64,000 bases of DNA from Lepidodermella squamata (taxonomy: Eukaryota > Gastrotricha), in assembly GCA_047495785.1 (NCBI GenBank), contig JBLDXI010000002.1, positions 1,178,001-1,242,000 on the forward strand, given 5' to 3'. Of the stretch, positions 60,955 to 64,000 are shown one piece after another (the stretch's first letter is position 1; every line of letters begins with the position of its first letter). A program made the translations under genes and the position numbers. The notes under the pieces were generated by a model that saw only the letters and a program-made list of their open reading frames with translations, made no database searches and was not told the DNA's origin.

Positions 60955-61792
60955 ATGACTGAATACTGGGGTGAATTTCCTTCAACTCAGATATCCGAGT
61001 TATCAACTAGCGATATCGACAGAATCATCGAAGCCTCGAAGAAGTCAGACCAGGACGGTGAAAATTACGGAAATGAGGACGAAAAACGATGCAGATATGT
61101 AATTTATCGAACATCTCCGGAACTTGAAAGACAGCAACAAGTCGCCGTGAAAGTGCATCAAGTTCAGCCGTACTGGCATATGATGGAACTTGCCGAATAC
61201 GCTCGCAAGATGGATGGTGTTATCGAAAAATTGCAAAAGAGGAAACAGCAACATGGCGCGGGAGATTCTAGCTCGACTGGTTACCAAATGAACACCTCGT
61301 ATTCATCCTCTCGTTTTCGGCGTGCACGTCCGTCTTATGTTGTAGACGAGCCTCCTGTTTATGAATCGGATGAGAGTAGGATTTCTCAAGATCTGCCAAG
61401 TAATGGGATGAATGAATTATTTTGCTATGAAATATCGAAAAGAGCTGTTGCTACAATTCTCAGTTGTTACGGGTTTTCAGGTATGAGTATAACTTCTTTG
61501 ATTGAACTTTTTGTGAGATTGATATTTAGATTGCAATTCGGATGTTCTGGCGGTAATTGTAGACTTGCTTCATAACTGGCTGCTCAAAGTATCTAGTGAT
61601 ATCACCGAAATATTGTCGGGCCAAGGCAGTTCTGGCAATGTGTTAGCCGTTATGGATGCACTCGGAGGGTTGCCTTCACTAGCTGATTTTTATACTTTGC
61701 ATGTGCCCTCAATTTATAACAACCTCATCGAGACAGCATCTGCCAAGTATCATCAAGCTGTTAAATTAGCTACGGACGATTCGCTTGAATGA
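60955..61792 (+). CDS. SUPT7L: SAGA complex histone-fold subunit, SUPT7L (STAF65-gamma)
   Basis: Architectural subunit of the SAGA/STAGA histone acetyltransferase complex in the nucleus, whose histone fold pairs with TAF10. Two exons, 60955-61480 and 61530-61792, encode 262 aa with a 49-bp intron. The N-terminal YWGEFP matches the YWGEIP start of vertebrate SUPT7L. The histone fold lies at about residues 160-215 (ISKRAVATILSCYGF, then DVLAVIVDLLHNWLLKV). A conserved C-terminal segment (LAVMDALGGLPSLADFY) follows. It is shorter than the human protein, mainly because the acidic C-terminal tail is absent. The 57-bp gap after POP5 includes a TTAG acceptor-like site, suggesting joint transcription with trans-splicing. 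Confidence 0.85.
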
Positions 61793-63625
61793 AAGGACAA
61801 AAAACTCGAGTTTTACTGTTTCTTATTTTTTTGGCGTCTGGCTGATAATAATGTTTATGAACCCTTATCGCACCAAACTTGCAATAAATGAATGGGAATG
61901 TTTTTTTGCCCCGAGTTAATTGCCTTATCGCTAATAAATTTGATCTACAAGAATTCGGGGCATATGTGGATTATTTCTGATAAAACCGCAAGGTAGGAAT
62001 ATTTATAGCGGAAAAATTACTTCATTTATGCTCAACCTAATTTTTATAGACTTGTGGTTCTGAGTATACGCTTGAGATGAACTGCATCTATGTTTCGCTG
62101 GAGATTCTACTTATCTCTGCGCGAAGTGTTGTGCCAAGTGGGCGGTTTTTTATTTGCGCGCATGTATGTGATACCTACTGAAAAGCCCCGGAGAAGCGAA
62201 ACGCGCAGATAACATAGTAGTAAAGTAGATGACAACATCATGTTTCTTATAAACGGGGCGTTATCCCGCTTCTGCTGCTTCTAATAATGACGCGGATGAG
62301 TGCGCTTCTATGTGGGTTGTTTATAAAGCGTGATTTTTTATTTTTAAACACATCCCAGCGTTATCCTGTCATTAAAAGATAGTTTTCCCAGTATTTTTTT
62401 TGCTCGGTCATTGTGCGTTATCTGCCTACGTATCAAGGAAATCTGAAGGTGGATGGAAGTCGTAGTTTTTTTCCGGACGGATAAAAAATGAACTCTAGTT
62501 CATTCTTACCTTTATTATATTATTATATTCCCCCTCTTATCGCGTTAATGTAGTAAAAAAAAAACCAGCATGCATGTTACATTCATGGCCCCATTTACGC
62601 GCCGATCGTTTCGACCTACGTCGATGAGCAATATAGATACCAAGCCAAGTTTTTGTGGGCAGGCAAAAACAAATTGAGCGTAAAACAACGTGACGTCATT
62701 CATTCACAACACAGTTTTGGTGATAAACTTTTCAAGGCGGACTTTAATAAATTTTATCGTGAATTTGAATGATTTTTAACAGCACGTTCTCCCCGTTTTT
62801 AGTTGACTGAGGTAAATTGTTTGCACACGCGTATGATAACGCCAGTATATTGTACCTGTTCTTGCCTTATCAGTGGTTTTTCTATACAACTTACTTGTTT
62901 TATACTTCCATTCTTTCTTTCATCCCGTCTAATGTCAAGTATATAACTACCTATATAGCGCTCAGCCTACGCTTATGCCATTATACTTAGTATAGCGAAG
63001 ACTGCTGTTCAGGGCGACACAAAAAATATAGGTATGCAAATATTACACTGATGACAGCTTTTTCTTCTACAAATGAGAGGCATGAGGCGATGTTGAAGCC
63101 CATCGGCACGGCTGGTTGGTTGGTTAGTTGAGTTTTTCACGATTTACGCACACGGCAAAGCACCGCTACAGTATCAGCCTACGTTTCATTCATGAAAACG
63201 CTACTTTTTATATTATTATTATACGTCACACCAAGTTATACTACTACTGCCGCGACATATGTTTTACTGTCGGCCAACATTATTTCTTCTTTTTTGTTGA
63301 GAGGAGAATTATTATTTACACGAGTTGATTATTATTCTCTCACAAGTTTTTTGTATCACCGCACGGGTTTATTTTTTATTCGGCGTAGTACTTAGCCCCC
63401 AACACCCCCAACTTTCATATTTCCCTCTCTTCACTTCCCCGCAGATTTTTCTTGAATAAATATTTGAATTTTTTGTCGCGTGGTGCACGCTGGCGTGATG
63501 AATAACCATCTTATTTTGGCTGAAAAAACTGGAAAAAAATTCGCGCTAAGCCGCCGCTACCTCCCGTATTGGCTAGCTTCAACGCCTACTTCTTCCAACC
63601 TATTGTTCAACTGAAAGCTTCCTCT
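61793..63625. other. Intergenic region upstream of the right-edge gene
   Basis: No supported gene over 1.8 kb. A frame at 63192-63395 starts with a signal-peptide-like run but is low-complexity and T-rich, so it is not called. A palindromic TGACGTCA is at 62691-62698. The rest is AT-rich with no recognised repeat. Confidence 0.4.
62691..62698 (+). promoter_or_regulatory. Possible CRE (CREB/ATF) site
   Basis: Exact palindrome TGACGTCA about 0.93 kb upstream of the start of the right-edge gene. An 8-mer match occurs by chance about once per 65 kb, so one hit in this window is expected and use is unproven. Confidence 0.2.
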
Positions 63626-64000
63626 ATGACAACTTTAGTAGGTGATGAAAATGACCGTTGTCAGTTGTCATCTTTCAGTTCAGATTATTTAGATGAATTC
63701 CGAAGTTTTATCTTATCTCAAGATAGAAAGTGCTCTCAGATTAATACCGTAATTTGTCTTGTTTTTCTCCACGACTACGATTGCTCTAATTATTGCCTGA
63801 ATTTAGGTTATTAGTGTCTTATATTATGAAGGAAAATTTGAATGTTTACGTGTGATGCAAAATCAACACCAAGAATCGGAAAACGGCGACAAAAACAATC
63901 ACACCGAGGCTGTTCAGTCGCTGTTAGAAGAGCAATTCTCGCGAATTTTAGGCTCTTTAAACAGCGATATTAGCAGTAATGCGGCATCGATACCAGTTGC
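63626..64000 (+). CDS. Start of an unrecognised protein (runs off the right edge)
   Basis: Two exons join in phase: 63626-63748 (ATG, MTTLVGDENDRCQLSS...) and 63807 to beyond 64000, with a 58-bp intron having a GTAATT donor and AATTTAG acceptor. The second exon stays open to the window end and reads through an internal ATG at 63855 (MQNQHQESENG), which is the alternative start if the first exon is not used. The 106 or so residues visible are polar, Ser/Asn/Glu-rich, with a possible amphipathic helix (EAVQSLLEEQFSRILGSL). No family can be recognised from this part. Confidence 0.55.

Noticed and set aside
63192-63395. 67-codon frame with a signal-peptide-like start
   Set aside because: Low-complexity T-rich sequence, which commonly mimics hydrophobic segments; the mature part shows nothing.

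Overview
The window is animal (metazoan) genomic DNA. Most genes are interrupted by very short introns, typically 50-60 bp, with GT donors and T-rich acceptors often ending TTTCAG or TTTTCAG. The recognisable proteins (tyrosine hydroxylase, LMO7/LIMCH1, ASH2L, PCF11, EML, SUPT7L) are animal-type. The N-terminus of the tyrosine hydroxylase is of the protostome kind. Compact introns, the acceptor consensus and one operon-like gene pair suggest a small-bodied ecdysozoan, perhaps a nematode or nematode-like lineage, but the species cannot be fixed from the sequence alone. Exon coordinates below were worked out by hand. For each multi-exon gene with an exon list, the joined coding length is a multiple of three.

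Layout. 1-8.5 kb: gene-free, probably the upstream region of tyrosine hydroxylase (8.54-10.72 kb, +). 11.6-17.4 kb: three membrane or secreted orphan proteins around GDP-mannose 4,6-dehydratase (13.6-14.95 kb, +). 18.5-28.3 kb: two minus-strand nuclear genes, ASH2L (H3K4 methyltransferase subunit) followed by PCF11 (mRNA 3'-end formation). 29.3-33.6 kb: LMO7/LIMCH1-type CH-PDZ-LIM scaffold (+). 35.6-36.4 kb: NUDCD2 co-chaperone (+). 36.6-38.0 kb: a protein combining an apolipoprotein-L-like region with a PX-like domain (+).

39.2-49.75 kb holds the most unusual locus. It is a minus-strand gene for a NEK-like kinase, then a second, degenerate kinase, then about 38-40 ankyrin repeats. A truncated, mutated copy lies immediately upstream. 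Its introns carry several inverted-repeat elements, and an 838-bp element with about 260-bp terminal inverted repeats and an 8-bp target duplication lies just beyond, at 50.2-51.1 kb.

51.7-52.3 kb: a small coiled-coil protein (-). 52.5-58.7 kb: an intronless three-unit EMAP-like WD protein (EML5/6 type, -). 60.4-61.8 kb: POP5 (RNase P/MRP) and SUPT7L (SAGA) in head-to-tail order 57 bp apart (+). A further gene begins at 63.6 kb and runs off the right edge.

Most genes are housekeeping or neuronal and unrelated in function. The exception is the 36.6-51 kb stretch, where an APOL-like/PX protein sits next to a fast-evolving kinase-pseudokinase-ankyrin locus rich in transposable elements. That combination resembles innate-immunity or genetic-conflict loci, but the link is inference.
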